Assembly (NCBI RefSeq): GCF_019166065.1
Contig: NZ_JAHTBN010000003.1
Location: 558,001-622,000, forward strand
Direction of reading: 5' to 3'
From: Candidimonas humi
GTDB taxonomy: Bacteria; Pseudomonadota; Gammaproteobacteria; Burkholderiales; Burkholderiaceae_B
DNA length: 64,000 nucleotides
The position numbers were made by a program, and so were the translations under genes. Under the pieces are notes generated by a model that did not search any database, was not told where the DNA came from, and worked only from the letters and a program-made list of their open reading frames with translations. This document shows, piece by piece, positions 46,382-59,093 of this stretch. Positions within the stretch are counted from its first letter, which is position 1, and each line of letters starts with the position of its first letter.

Positions 46382-47116
46382 TCAATGGCCACCGTCGGGC
46401 ACGAAGACGTAGCCGAGCCCCCAGACCGTCTGGATGAATACCGGCTTGGAGGGATTGGGTTCGACCAGTTTGCGCAGGCGCGAGATTTGCACGTCGAGAC
46501 TGCGGTCGAAGGCCTCGTATTCGCGGCCGCGGGCCAGTTCCATGAGCTTGTCGCGCGACAGGGGGATTTTGGGGTGGCGTGCGAACACCTTGAGCACCGA
46601 GAATTCGCCGGTCGTGATGGGCACGGGCTCGTTGTTGCGGGTCAGGGTGCGGGTGGACAGGTTGAGCACATAGGGCCCGAATTCGATGGATTCGTTTTCC
46701 TGGCTGGGCGCGCCGGGGTGTTCTTCGGTGCCGCGCCGGCGCAGGATGGCATTGACGCGGGCCAGCAGTTCGCGCGGGTTGAAGGGCTTGGACAGATAGT
46801 CGTCGGCGCCCATTTCCAGGCCCACGATGCGGTCGATTTCTTCGGCCTTGGCCGTAAGCATGATGATAGGGGTGTTGTCGTGCCCGCCGCGCAGCCTGCG
46901 GCAGATGGACAGGCCATCCTCGCCGGGCAGCATCAGGTCGAGCACCAGCAGGTCGAAGTGCTCGCGCTGCCAGAGCTTGCCCATTTCTTTGGCGTCTTCG
47001 GCGACGAATACGTTGAACCCCTGTTCCGACAGGTAGCGGCGCAGAAGATCTCTGAGGCGCGGGTCGTCGTCGACCACGAGGATTTTGCGGGATAAGGATT
47101 GGTTTTGAGTATTCAT
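46382..47116 (-). CDS. ompR: Response regulator OmpR
   Basis: This 244-residue regulator has a receiver domain (phospho-acceptor Asp60 in VLDLMLPGEDG, acidic pocket VVDDDPR) and a winged-helix DNA-binding domain (about 150-240, ending QTVWGLGYVFVPDG). It is first in the ompR-envZ operon. In this window the general porin at 15905 is an obvious candidate target, though binding sites were not identified. Confidence 0.94.
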   Translation of the reverse strand: MNTQNQSLSRKILVVDDDPRLRDLLRRYLSEQGFNVFVAEDAKEMGKLWQREHFDLLVLDLMLPGEDGLSICRRLRGGHDNTPIIMLTAKAEEIDRIVGLEMGADDYLSKPFNPRELLARVNAILRRRGTEEHPGAPSQENESIEFGPYVLNLSTRTLTRNNEPVPITTGEFSVLKVFARHPKIPLSRDKLMELARGREYEAFDRSLDVQISRLRKLVEPNPSKPVFIQTVWGLGYVFVPDGGH

Positions 47117-47486
47117 GGCTGAAAATGTAACAGGGCGCTGGAACCCCGCATAGGGGTTGGTAGCAAGATATTACACATTAAGTATTTCGTAGAAAATCTT
47201 TATCATTAAGGACTTAGCAATACTTTGCAGTCTCTGTTGCAGGGCTGTCACGCCGTATTTCAGGGTAGTCTTGGCGCGCCGCTGCAGCTTTTTTTGATGG
47301 TTCTTCTCCGCCTTGCCAGTATAGCCAATAGTCCGGAAAATGTATCAAAATCTTTAACAATTTTCGATTATGTTGCACGGCCGGGCCGATGCCCGCCAGC
47401 CTGTTGCGGCGGGGCAGAACCCGGCCGCCGCCGTGCACACATGTCGGCCGGCGGGGCGAGGGCCGGTAATAAATTAAAATACGGCC
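47117..47486. other. Divergent promoter region, ompR / tsaB-rimI
   Basis: No gene is seen in these 370 bp. AT-rich stretches lie near 47165-47215 (next to ompR) and 47335-47370. The latter precede tsaB by more than 100 bp, so a short leader is possible. Confidence 0.5.
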
Positions 47487-48779
47487 ATGGGTTCCCATAT
47501 TCTTGCGCTCGAGACTTCATCCAGCCGCTGCGGTGTGGCGCTTCTGTGTGCCGGCGAGTCCGGCGAGCGGCTGTTTACGGCCGCGCACGACACGACGGGC
47601 GAGCATGCGGAGCGCTTGCTGCCGATGGTGGACGAACTGCTGCGCCAGGCCGGTATCGGGCGCGAGCAATTATCCGCGGTGGGCTTCGGCCAGGGGCCGG
47701 GAGGGTTCACCGGCCTGCGCGTGGCCTGCGCGGTGGCGCAGGGTGTCGCGTATGCCCTGGGTATCCCGGTGCTGCCTATAGAGGCGCCTTTGGCGCTTGC
47801 CTTGCAGGATGCCCAGTCGTGCGCTTCGGGCGACGACATCGCGGCGTTGCGGGTGATTGTCCAGGATGCGCGCATGGGCGAAGTCTATCTGTCGGTCTAT
47901 AGGCCGCTGGCCGCGGCCAGCGGGCTCGAATGGCAACAGCTGCAGTCGCCGCTGTTGCTGGACGCCGGCGATGTGGCGGGCTGGCTCGCCGGGCACGCCG
48001 GCTCGTGGGAAGGCGCCGCGAGTGGCGGCTTGCTGCGGGTAGCCGGAGACGGGCTGTCGCCCGAACTGGAAGCCGTGTTGCCGGCCTGCGTAGGCAATTG
48101 GGATGTGGTGGCGGGCGCCGTGTTGCGCCCTAGCGCCGCGGCGGTGGCGCAGCTTGCGCTGGCGGCCTGGCGACGCGGCGCGGGCCTGGCGCCCGAGCAG
48201 GCGGCTCCGGTCTATGTGCGCGACAAGGTAGCCTATACGACACGCGAGCGTGAGCAGGGCCTGGGCGGAAATCCCCGGGCCGGTGCGCTGCAGGCTGCCC
48301 CCGATGTGCGGGCGGGCTTGTTCATCCGGCCGATGACTGCGGCGCATCTGGACGAGGTGGTGCAGATCGAGTGCGCCGTGCAGTCTTTTCCCTGGACCCG
48401 CGGCAATTTCCAGGATGCCCTGCAGGCGGGCTATGGCGCGTGGGTGGCACAGGCGGGCGACCGGGTAGTGGGTTTCTGCATTGTGATGTATGCGCCGGAT
48501 GTGGCGCATCTGCTGCTGATCGCGGTGGCGCCCGAGGCCCAGCGCAAGGGCGTGGGCGCGCGTTTGCTGCGCCATTGCGAGCGTGAGGCGCGGGCGCGCG
48601 AATTGCCGAGCCTGATTCTCGAGGTGCGGCCGTCGAATCGCAATGCCCTGGATTTTTATATGCGCCGCGGTTTCGGCCGCCTCAGTGTGCGCAAGGATTA
48701 TTACCCCGTAGGCCGGGGCGAGCGCGAGGATGCGTGGGTGCTGAGCAAGGCGTTGTTGACGGAGGCGCTGGATGCTTGA
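47487..48779 (+). CDS. TsaB-RimI fusion protein
   Basis: This 430-residue bifunctional protein joins two enzymes. Residues 1-240 are TsaB (ALETSSSRCGVAL, GQGPGGFTGLR), the dimerisation partner of TsaD needed for the t6A37 modification of ANN-reading tRNAs. Residues about 280-430 are RimI, a GNAT acetyltransferase acting on the N-terminus of ribosomal protein S18, with the acetyl-CoA loop APEAQRKGVGARLL and LEVRPSNRNALDFYMRRGF. In many bacteria the two are separate neighbours. It overlaps the downstream glycosylase gene by 8 bp. Confidence 0.93.
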   Translation: MGSHILALETSSSRCGVALLCAGESGERLFTAAHDTTGEHAERLLPMVDELLRQAGIGREQLSAVGFGQGPGGFTGLRVACAVAQGVAYALGIPVLPIEAPLALALQDAQSCASGDDIAALRVIVQDARMGEVYLSVYRPLAAASGLEWQQLQSPLLLDAGDVAGWLAGHAGSWEGAASGGLLRVAGDGLSPELEAVLPACVGNWDVVAGAVLRPSAAAVAQLALAAWRRGAGLAPEQAAPVYVRDKVAYTTREREQGLGGNPRAGALQAAPDVRAGLFIRPMTAAHLDEVVQIECAVQSFPWTRGNFQDALQAGYGAWVAQAGDRVVGFCIVMYAPDVAHLLLIAVAPEAQRKGVGARLLRHCEREARARELPSLILEVRPSNRNALDFYMRRGFGRLSVRKDYYPVGRGEREDAWVLSKALLTEALDA

Positions 48780-49749
48780 GCCGGCGGGGCCGCAGGCGCC
48801 GAGCCTGAATCGTGTGCAGTTGGCCTGGCTGCAAGAGCTGGGGCTGGACCGGGCCTTGCTGAAGGCGTACGTGCGGCGGCCTGCGCCGCCGGCGGCCGGG
48901 CTGGACGCCGCCGCGGTTCCGGCTGCGGATGGTGTTGCGGCCGGCGCCATTGTTGGCCGCGGCGTGCCTGCGGGGCCGGCTGGCGCGGCGGGCATGGCTG
49001 GCGCTTCCGCGCCTAGTGCTTCTGCTTCTGCGGCTGGCGCCGCACTTGTTTCTACCCCCGGTTCTGGTCGAGCCCCTCTCGTCAAGGATTCCGCCGTTGC
49101 CGGCGCCGCGGCAGTTGGGGGGCGGGCGGAGCAGCGGGGCGAGGCTGCGCGGCCGGCGGGTGCGGCGGCGCCGGTGGTGGTAGCGCGGGAATGGGGCGCG
49201 CTGCAGGCGCAGGTCGAGACCTGCGAGGCTTGCGGCCTGTGCGAGAAGCGGCGCCAGGCGGTGTTTGGCGCGGGGGCGGTGCAGGCGCCGCGCTGGCTGG
49301 TGGTGGGCGAGGCGCCGGGCGAGCAGGACGACCGCCACGGCGAGCCGTTCCAGGGGCGGGCCGGAACGCTGCTGCAGGCGATGCTGCGCGCGGCGGGGGT
49401 GGTGCCGGATCAGCCGGTGTATTACACCAATATCGTGAAGTGCCGGCCTGTGGGCAATCGTACGCCGAAGCCGGATGAGATCCAGGCTTGTCTGCCTTAT
49501 CTGCGGCGGCAGATTTCGCTGCTGGCGCCGGCGGGTATTGTGGCGCTGGGGCGCCTGGCGGCGCAGGCGCTGCTGGATACCGAGGCGGATTTCGAGTCGC
49601 TACGCGGCGAGGTGCATCGCTTGCGCAAGGAGGACGGGGGTGAGGTGCCGCTGGTGGTGACGTATCACCCGGCTTTGTTGTTGTCGCGGCCGCAGCATAA
49701 GGGCGGGGCGTGGCAGGATTTGAATCTGTTGCGGGCTGTATTGGCGTAG
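48772..49749 (+). CDS. Family 4 uracil-DNA glycosylase with long low-complexity linker
   Basis: This 325-residue base-excision enzyme removes uracil from DNA. The iron-sulfur ligands Cys151-x2-Cys154 and Cys224-x15-Cys240 are complete. The active-site motif GEAPGEQDD (179-187) and the terminal TYHPALLL are present. Between a short conserved N-terminus (NRVQLAWLQELGLD) and the catalytic domain lies about 100 residues of Ala/Gly/Pro/Ser-rich sequence (36-135), probably disordered. The start overlaps rimI, implying coupled translation. Confidence 0.9.
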   Translation: MLEPAGPQAPSLNRVQLAWLQELGLDRALLKAYVRRPAPPAAGLDAAAVPAADGVAAGAIVGRGVPAGPAGAAGMAGASAPSASASAAGAALVSTPGSGRAPLVKDSAVAGAAAVGGRAEQRGEAARPAGAAAPVVVAREWGALQAQVETCEACGLCEKRRQAVFGAGAVQAPRWLVVGEAPGEQDDRHGEPFQGRAGTLLQAMLRAAGVVPDQPVYYTNIVKCRPVGNRTPKPDEIQACLPYLRRQISLLAPAGIVALGRLAAQALLDTEADFESLRGEVHRLRKEDGGEVPLVVTYHPALLLSRPQHKGGAWQDLNLLRAVLA

Positions 49750-49775
49750 AGGGTGGTGGTGCGTCGGCGGTCGGG

Positions 49776-49873
49776 GTTCTTCAGGCGCGGCCTAGAACGG
49801 GGTACCTCCCTCCGGTGCGATACCCCACGCACCTCCGGGAGGCACCCCGTTCTCTCCGCTTGTGTTGTAGACG
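49776..49873. repeat. Palindromic repeat family, copy 3
   Basis: This 98-bp copy of the element at 33127 is identical to it over the first 87 bp, including all of the 58-nt hairpin core (49795-49852). It again lies between convergent genes, the glycosylase gene (ends 49749) and the lplT-like gene (ends 49929). Confidence 0.9.
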
Positions 49874-49928
49874 GTTGGGGGCTGCCGCGGGAGACGATGT
49901 CTTGGTCCGGCGGCGGCCGGCGCCGCTG

Positions 49929-51233
49929 TCAATGCAGGGCCTGGCCGTGGCCGTATTGTCCGATCTTGTTGTACAGGGTGGGATCGGCGCGGTGGTTGTG
50001 TACGTTCCAGCGCATGAATACCAGCATCAGTGCGGCGACGAGCAGGCCGAAGATGACGATGATCAGGTTGATGGGCATGTTCATCCACAGCATCAGGCTG
50101 TAGATGGCGAGCATGAGCAGGATGTTGAGTTGCTCGTTGAAGTTCTGGACCGCGATGGAGTGGCCGGCCGACAGCAGTACGTGGCCGCGGTGCTGCAGCA
50201 GGGCGTTCATGGGCACGACGAAGAAGCCCGAGAGGCCGCCTATGAGCAGCAGCAGGCAATATACGGCCCAGGTTGCCTTGACCAGCGGCATGAACAGCAC
50301 TACCAGGCCCATGGCGATGCCTACCGGCAGTACGGACAGGGCGCGCCGCAGCGGCACGCGGCCGGCGACGATCGAGCCGATGACGGTGCCGACGGCCGCC
50401 ACGCCCATCAGGACGGAGGCCTGGTCGAGCCGGTAGCCGAGGTGGCGCGCGCCCCATTCGATGACGATGAATTGCAGGGTGGCGCCGGCCCCCCAGAACA
50501 GGGTGGTGACGGCCAGGGAGATCTGGCCCAGTTTGTCGTGCCAGAGTATGCGCACGTAGCCGCGGAAGGTCTGGATCAGGCGCCAGGGGTGGGTTTCCTG
50601 TTTCGGGTAACTGACCATGGTGCGCGGGATCAGCAGGGTGCAGATGGCCGCCAGCAGGTAGATCACGCCTATGGGCAGGATGGCGGCTTCGGCGCGGGTC
50701 TGGACGAGGTGGTGGATGTGGGGGTGCGCCAGCAGTGAATCGGAGACTTGGGGGTTGACCAGCACGCCGCCCAGTACGGTGCCGACGATGATGGACAGCA
50801 CGGTCAGGCCTTCTATCCAGCTATTGCCCTTGACGAGCATGTCGGGGGGCAGCATTTCGGTGACGATGCCGTATTTGGCGGGCGAGTAGGCGGCGGCGCC
50901 TATGCCGACCAGGGTGTAGGCGCAGAACACCAGCACCAGTTCGCCGGAGGTGTGCAGGCCGAATTCGCGATAGCTGAACATGAGCAGGCAGCCCAGTATC
51001 TTGATCGCGTTGGTGAAGAACATGACCTTGCCCTTGGGGTAGGAATCGGCGAAGGCGCCGACGAAGGCGGCCAGGGCGACGTAGGACAAGGCGAACCACC
51101 ATTTCATCATGGGGGCCATCCAGTCGGGGCCTTGCAGATCGCCTATGAGTGCTATGGCGGCGATGAGCAGGGCGTTGTCGGCTACGGACGACAGCGCCTG
51201 GGCGACCATGACCAGGTAGAAGCCTTTTTTCAA
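49929..51233 (-). CDS. lplT: Lysophospholipid transporter LplT-like MFS protein
   Basis: This major-facilitator protein flips lysophospholipids across the inner membrane for re-acylation. Family hallmarks are SVADNALLIAAIAL, a DSYPKGKVMFF loop and VGIGAAAYSPAKYGI. The start is uncertain: no ATG exists before KKGFYLVM. TTG 51233 gives a 434-residue product beginning at the conserved KKGFY; TTG 51362 would add 43 unconserved residues without a ribosome site. No aas acyltransferase gene is adjacent. Confidence 0.82.
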   Translation of the reverse strand: MKKGFYLVMVAQALSSVADNALLIAAIALIGDLQGPDWMAPMMKWWFALSYVALAAFVGAFADSYPKGKVMFFTNAIKILGCLLMFSYREFGLHTSGELVLVFCAYTLVGIGAAAYSPAKYGIVTEMLPPDMLVKGNSWIEGLTVLSIIVGTVLGGVLVNPQVSDSLLAHPHIHHLVQTRAEAAILPIGVIYLLAAICTLLIPRTMVSYPKQETHPWRLIQTFRGYVRILWHDKLGQISLAVTTLFWGAGATLQFIVIEWGARHLGYRLDQASVLMGVAAVGTVIGSIVAGRVPLRRALSVLPVGIAMGLVVLFMPLVKATWAVYCLLLLIGGLSGFFVVPMNALLQHRGHVLLSAGHSIAVQNFNEQLNILLMLAIYSLMLWMNMPINLIIVIFGLLVAALMLVFMRWNVHNHRADPTLYNKIGQYGHGQALH

Positions 51234-51623
51234 TCGAACGTCTCGATGCGGATAGGGTAAGGGCCGGGCGGGCGCGGCCGCGTCCGCCGTGGAATGAGTA
51301 ATTATTGGGTATTTATGCGCGGGTGTAGGCCGGATTTTAGAAAAAATGAAATCAAAGGACAAAAATTGTTAGCGAGTATAGTCCCAGGCGCGGTGGCAGG
51401 GGATTTTATCTGTTTTCGGGGGCCGGGATGTGGGGACGGCCGGCAGGTGTGCGTTATCATACGCAGCAGTAGCCAGCCTCGATTTTTCCGGCCCGTTTTC
51501 CGGGCCGTTTTCATAACCGCGGGACAGCGGCGCGCCGTGGCTCGAGCTTTCGGGCTTTTTGCGGCCGTGCGGCGCTCTTCTTGCATGCAGCACTTTTTTC
51601 AGCGTGAACAGGCCTAGTCTATC
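51234..51623. other. Divergent promoter region, lplT / smc
   Basis: No gene is supported in these 390 bp. AT-rich DNA at 51290-51370 flanks the lplT side. The smc gene begins with GTG, and only weak ribosome-site signals are seen. Confidence 0.5.
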
Positions 51624-54600
51624 GTGCGTTTGACCCAGATAAAACTCGCCGGTTTCAAGTCCTTCGTCGAGCCGACGGTGATACCCACGCCCAGCCAGAT
51701 GGTGGGCGTGGTCGGGCCCAATGGCTGCGGCAAGTCCAATATTATCGATGCGGTGCGCTGGGTGTTGGGCGAGTCCAAGGCTTCCGAGCTGCGCGGCGAG
51801 TCGATGCAGGATGTGATTTTCAACGGCTCGGGCAACCGCAAGCCGGCGGCCCGGGCTTCGGTCGAACTGGTTTTCGACAATTCGGAAGGGCGCGCCGCGG
51901 GGCAATGGAGCACTTATGCCGAGATTGCCGTGCGCCGGGTGCTCACGCGCGACGGCACCAGCAGCTATTTCGTCAATGGCCAGCAGGTGCGGCGCCGCGA
52001 CATCAACGATATTTTCCTGGGCACGGGCCTGGGCGCGCGCGGCTATGCCATCATCGGCCAGGGGATGATCACCCGGCTGATCGAGGCGCGGCCCGAGGAA
52101 TTGCGCGTCTTTCTCGAAGAGGCGGCCGGGGTGTCGCGCTATAAAGAACGGCGCCGCGAGACCGAGAACCGCCTGGGCGACACGCGCGAGAACCTGACCC
52201 GGGTCGAGGATATATTGCGCGAACTCGGTTCGCAGCTCGAAAAGCTGGAATCGCAGGCCGAGGTGGCGCGGCAATATCGCGAACTGCAGGAAGACGGCGA
52301 GCGCAAGCAGCATGTCTTGTGGATGCTGCGCGAGGAAAACGCGGCGCAGGACCAGGCCCGCAAGGCGCAGGCCATCGGCCAGGCGCAGGCCGAGCTGGAT
52401 GCGGCGCTGGCGGGGCTGCGCGCGGGCGAGTCCGCGCTCGAGTCGCGGCGCCAGGCGCATTATGCGGCCAGCGATGCGGTGCACGCGGCGCAGGGCCGGC
52501 TGTTCGAGGCGGGCGCCCAGGTCAGCCGCCTGGAAGCCGAGATCCGCCATGTGGTGGATTCGCGCAACCGGCTGCAGGCGCGGCGCGACCAGTTGCAGCA
52601 GCAAATCCAGGAATGGAACGAGCAGCAGGCCCATTGCTCCGAGCAGGTGGCCCAGGCCGAGGCCGAGCTCGAGACGGGTGCGGCGGCCAGCGCCGAGGCG
52701 CGGGCGCGGGCCGAAGAGGCCGAGGCGCAACTGCCCGCGATCGAGGCGCGTGTGCGCAGCGCCTCGGCTTCGCGCGACGAGATGCGCGCCGGCCTGGCGC
52801 GGGTAGAACAGAATCTGGCGCTTGTCGCGCAGACCCAGCGCGACGCCGACCAGCAGTTGCAGGCGCTGGAATTGCGCCACGAGCGCCTGAGCCAGGAGCT
52901 GCGCGAACTGGACACGCCCGACCCGGCGCGCCTGCAGCAACTGGCCGGCGAGCACAGCATGCTGGACGAGCAGGCCCAGGAATCGCAGGCGCAGTTGCTC
53001 GAACTGGAAGAGCGGCTGCCCGAACTGGACGAGCAGCGCAGCGCGGCGCACGCCCGCTCGCGCGAAGAGTCGCAGGGCTTGGCGCGCCTGGAAGCGCGCC
53101 TGGCGGCGCTGTCCAAGCTGCAGGAAGACGTGCAGCGCCAGGGGGCGCTACAGCCCTGGCTGGACAAGCACGAACTGGCCGGGCTGGGGCGGCTGTGGCA
53201 GAAGCTGCAGGTCGAGGCAGGCTGGGAAACGGCGCTCGAGGCGGTGCTGCGCGAGCGCATGGCGGCGCTCGAGGTGCGCCAGTTGGAGCACGCCCGCGCC
53301 TTTGTCGAGGATGCGCCGCCGGCGCGGCTGGCATTTTTCCAATTGCCGGTGGCGGCAGCCGCGGCGCCGGCGCCGGCCGGCCTCACGCCGATGCTGTCGC
53401 TGCTGCGCATCAGCGACGCGGATCTGCGCACGCTGCTGGGCGACTGGCTGCGCGACGTCTATGTGGCGACCGACCTGTCCGGCGCGCTGGCGCAGCGCGC
53501 CGAACTGCCCGGCGGCGGCATGTACGTGGTCAAGGAAGGCCATGTAGTGGATCGCCATAGCGTGCGCTTCTATGCGCCCGATTCCGAGCAGGCCGGCCTG
53601 CTGGCGCGACAGCGCGAGATCGACAATCTGCAGCGCGAGATCAAGGCGCGGCAACTGATCGCCGACCAGGCGGTGGGCGACGTGGCACGCGCCGAAACCG
53701 CATGGCAGCAGGTGTCGCAGGCCATGGCGCCGGCGCGCCTGCGGGTGGGCGAAATTACCCGCCGCCTGCACGATGTGCAGCTTGAGCATTCGCGCCTGCA
53801 GCAGCAGGCGCAGCAGTCCGGCGAGCGCGCCGGGCGCCTGCGCGAAGACCTGGCCGAAATCACCATGCAGCGCGAAGAACTGGAGGCGCGCAAGGCCGAA
53901 GCCGAGGAACGTTTCGAGGCGCTGGATATCGAGCTGGGCGAACATCAATCGACGTTCGCCGATGCCGAAATATCGGGCGAAGACCTGGCCCGCGAAGCCG
54001 AACAGGCACGCCAGCATGTGCGCGAACTCGAGCGCGGCGTGCAGGAATCGGAATTTGCCGAACGCTCGCTGCACACGCGCATCGACGAACTCAAGCGCAA
54101 TATGCAGTTGGCGGCCGAGCAGGCGCGCCGCGCCAGCGGCGAACTCGATGGCTTGCAGGGCGAATTGTTCGAGCTGGACGCCTCGGCTTCGCAAGCCGGC
54201 CTGCAAGAGGCGCTCGAACAGCGCGCGCAGTGCGAAGAAGAGCTGAACCTGGCGCGCATCGAAATGGACAACCTAGCCTCGCAACTGCGTTCGGCCGACG
54301 AGGAAAAAGTGGGCCTGGAACGCTCGCTCGAGCCGCTGCGCGCGCGCATCACGGAATTGCAGTTGCAAGAACAGGCCTCGCGGCTGGCGGTAGAGCAGTT
54401 CGCCGAGCAGCTCGATGCGCAGGAAGTCGACCGCGAGACCCTGCGCGCGGCACTCGCCGGGCAGCCCGAGGAATGGCGCAAGCCGTCCTGGCTGCAGTCC
54501 GAAGTACAGCGTATTTCGCGCCAGATCGAAGGCCTGGGCTCGGTCAACCTGGCGGCGCTCGACGAACTGAACACGGCGCGCGAGCGCAAGGGGTTTCTCG

Positions 54601-55148
54601 ACGCCCAGCATCAGGATCTGCAGACCGCCATCGACACCCTCGAAGACGCCATCCGCAAGATCGACCGCGAGACCCGCGAGTTGCTGCAGGACACTTTCGA
54701 TACGGTCAACCAGCATTTCGGCGAGCTGTTCCCCAGCCTGTTCGGCGGCGGCGAGGCGCGCTTGTCGGTCACCGGCGAGGAAATCCTGGATGCCGGCGTG
54801 CAGATCATGGCGCAGCCGCCGGGCAAGCGCAACAGCACCATACATTTGCTGTCGGGCGGCGAAAAGGCGCTGACGGCCACGGCTTTGGTGTTTGCGCTGT
54901 TCAAGCTGAATCCGGCGCCGTTCTGCCTGCTCGACGAAGTCGACGCGCCGCTGGACGATGCCAATACCGAACGCTATGCCAATCTGGTCAATAGCATGAG
55001 CGAGCAAACGCAGTTTCTTTTCATTTCTCACAATAAAATTGCCATGCAGATGGCGCGGCAACTGGTAGGCGTGACCATGCAGGAGCAGGGCGTGTCGCGT
55101 ATCGTGGCCGTGGACATCGAGTCGGCCATGCAGATGGCGGAAGCGTGA
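51624..55148 (+). CDS. smc: Chromosome segregation ATPase Smc
   Basis: This 1174-residue condensin-type ATPase compacts and separates the chromosome. The N-terminal head has Walker A GPNGCGKSN (31-39). Two long coiled coils flank a hinge at about 500-670. The C-terminal head has the signature LSGGEKALTATAL (near 1075) and Walker B CLLDEVDAPLDD. GTG 51624 is the start because MRLTQIKLAGFKSF is the universal Smc N-terminus. It is followed by zipA and ligA in a tight block. Confidence 0.96.
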   Translation: MRLTQIKLAGFKSFVEPTVIPTPSQMVGVVGPNGCGKSNIIDAVRWVLGESKASELRGESMQDVIFNGSGNRKPAARASVELVFDNSEGRAAGQWSTYAEIAVRRVLTRDGTSSYFVNGQQVRRRDINDIFLGTGLGARGYAIIGQGMITRLIEARPEELRVFLEEAAGVSRYKERRRETENRLGDTRENLTRVEDILRELGSQLEKLESQAEVARQYRELQEDGERKQHVLWMLREENAAQDQARKAQAIGQAQAELDAALAGLRAGESALESRRQAHYAASDAVHAAQGRLFEAGAQVSRLEAEIRHVVDSRNRLQARRDQLQQQIQEWNEQQAHCSEQVAQAEAELETGAAASAEARARAEEAEAQLPAIEARVRSASASRDEMRAGLARVEQNLALVAQTQRDADQQLQALELRHERLSQELRELDTPDPARLQQLAGEHSMLDEQAQESQAQLLELEERLPELDEQRSAAHARSREESQGLARLEARLAALSKLQEDVQRQGALQPWLDKHELAGLGRLWQKLQVEAGWETALEAVLRERMAALEVRQLEHARAFVEDAPPARLAFFQLPVAAAAAPAPAGLTPMLSLLRISDADLRTLLGDWLRDVYVATDLSGALAQRAELPGGGMYVVKEGHVVDRHSVRFYAPDSEQAGLLARQREIDNLQREIKARQLIADQAVGDVARAETAWQQVSQAMAPARLRVGEITRRLHDVQLEHSRLQQQAQQSGERAGRLREDLAEITMQREELEARKAEAEERFEALDIELGEHQSTFADAEISGEDLAREAEQARQHVRELERGVQESEFAERSLHTRIDELKRNMQLAAEQARRASGELDGLQGELFELDASASQAGLQEALEQRAQCEEELNLARIEMDNLASQLRSADEEKVGLERSLEPLRARITELQLQEQASRLAVEQFAEQLDAQEVDRETLRAALAGQPEEWRKPSWLQSEVQRISRQIEGLGSVNLAALDELNTARERKGFLDAQHQDLQTAIDTLEDAIRKIDRETRELLQDTFDTVNQHFGELFPSLFGGGEARLSVTGEEILDAGVQIMAQPPGKRNSTIHLLSGGEKALTATALVFALFKLNPAPFCLLDEVDAPLDDANTERYANLVNSMSEQTQFLFISHNKIAMQMARQLVGVTMQEQGVSRIVAVDIESAMQMAEA

Positions 55149-55194
55149 GCGCAGGCGATGTGCCTGGTTCTTGAGTGAGGCGTCGGGGTGGAAA

Positions 55195-58337
<3,143 letters not shown>

Positions 58338-58361
58338 GTCTCCCGGCGGGACATCCGGCGT

Positions 58362-58380
58362 GCCCGCCTTTCAGGCGGGC
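58362..58380. terminator. Hairpin at the convergent ligA / marR ends
   Basis: GCCCGCCT-TTC-AGGCGGGC is a perfect 8-bp stem with a 3-nt loop. It overlaps the stop codon of the marR-type gene (58371-58373). It lacks a T-run, so it would be a weak or Rho-assisted bidirectional terminator. Confidence 0.45.
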
Positions 58381-58961
58381 GACGTGGTTCCGAGTTCCTG
58401 CTTGCGGGGCGCCGAAAGCGCCCCGAATTTCTTTACCGCCGACCGCCAGTTTTCTGGGCTCGGAAGCTCTGATTGCGACGCAACCATGAGTTTCTCCATC
58501 ATCGACCCGAGCGCTACCCGTTCTTGTTCGGTCAGGGCTTTGACGATTGCGCGTTCCAGTGCCAGGGCGATGGGCACAATTTCGGCGCGCGCCGCTTCCC
58601 CCTTGCTGTTGAGCGTCAAGGCCACTTTGCGGCGATCCGCTTTGTCTACCCGTCGCGTGATCAGGCCGAGCTTGGCCATTTGGTTTATTGCCCGGGATAC
58701 GCTGACTTGATCCATTGCCGTGTATTGCGCCACTTCCTTGGCCGAGAGCGGCTGGTGGATTCCAAGCACAGCCATGATGCGCCAGCCCGGCACGGAGAGG
58801 CCATATTGCTGGCTATACATGTCGAACAGGCATGAGCTGACGCGATTTGCCAGTACGGAGAAACTATAGGGCAGCCACCCATCCAGGTCCCGTCCCGGTT
58901 CGCTTGCGAGCGCTCCCCGTGCTTGTGTTCCCGTGTTTGTCTTGCCTTGTGTGCTGTTCAT
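58371..58961 (-). CDS. MarR-family transcriptional regulator
   Basis: This 196-residue winged-helix regulator has recognition and wing elements LSAKEVAQYTAMDQVSVSRAINQMAKLGLITRRVDKADRRKVALTL (about 75-120), the classical MarR signature with DRR wing. Members often repress catabolic or efflux genes and release DNA on binding aromatic acids. ATG 58961 (MNSTQ) has an AAGG site; ATG 58994 does not. It is divergent from the luxR-type gene, with two operator-like sites between, and is a likely regulator of the catabolic operon at 60-64 kb. Confidence 0.88.
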   Translation of the reverse strand: MNSTQGKTNTGTQARGALASEPGRDLDGWLPYSFSVLANRVSSCLFDMYSQQYGLSVPGWRIMAVLGIHQPLSAKEVAQYTAMDQVSVSRAINQMAKLGLITRRVDKADRRKVALTLNSKGEAARAEIVPIALALERAIVKALTEQERVALGSMMEKLMVASQSELPSPENWRSAVKKFGALSAPRKQELGTTSPA

Positions 58962-59032
58962 GAATCGGGCCTTTCGGCTGGATGCGTTCCGCATATCTGC
59001 AAAGTGATAGCGCGTTCAGTTTATATTCGATT

Positions 59033-59053
59033 TGAAATATTTTCATATTGAAA
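59033..59053. promoter_or_regulatory. Operator-like site A
   Basis: TGAAA-TAT-TTTCA-TAT-TGAAA is three half-sites of alternating orientation with 3-bp spacers. It lies 72 bp before the marR-type start codon in the AT-rich divergent region. Confidence 0.6.
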
Positions 59054-59093
59054 GAATCCATGGCATTGAAAACTCTGATAATTAATTTGTATT

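Noticed and set aside
51234-51362. N-terminal extension of the lplT-like gene to TTG 51362
   Set aside because: The extra 43 residues lack family similarity and the TTG has no ribosome site; the later TTG at the conserved KKGFY is preferred.
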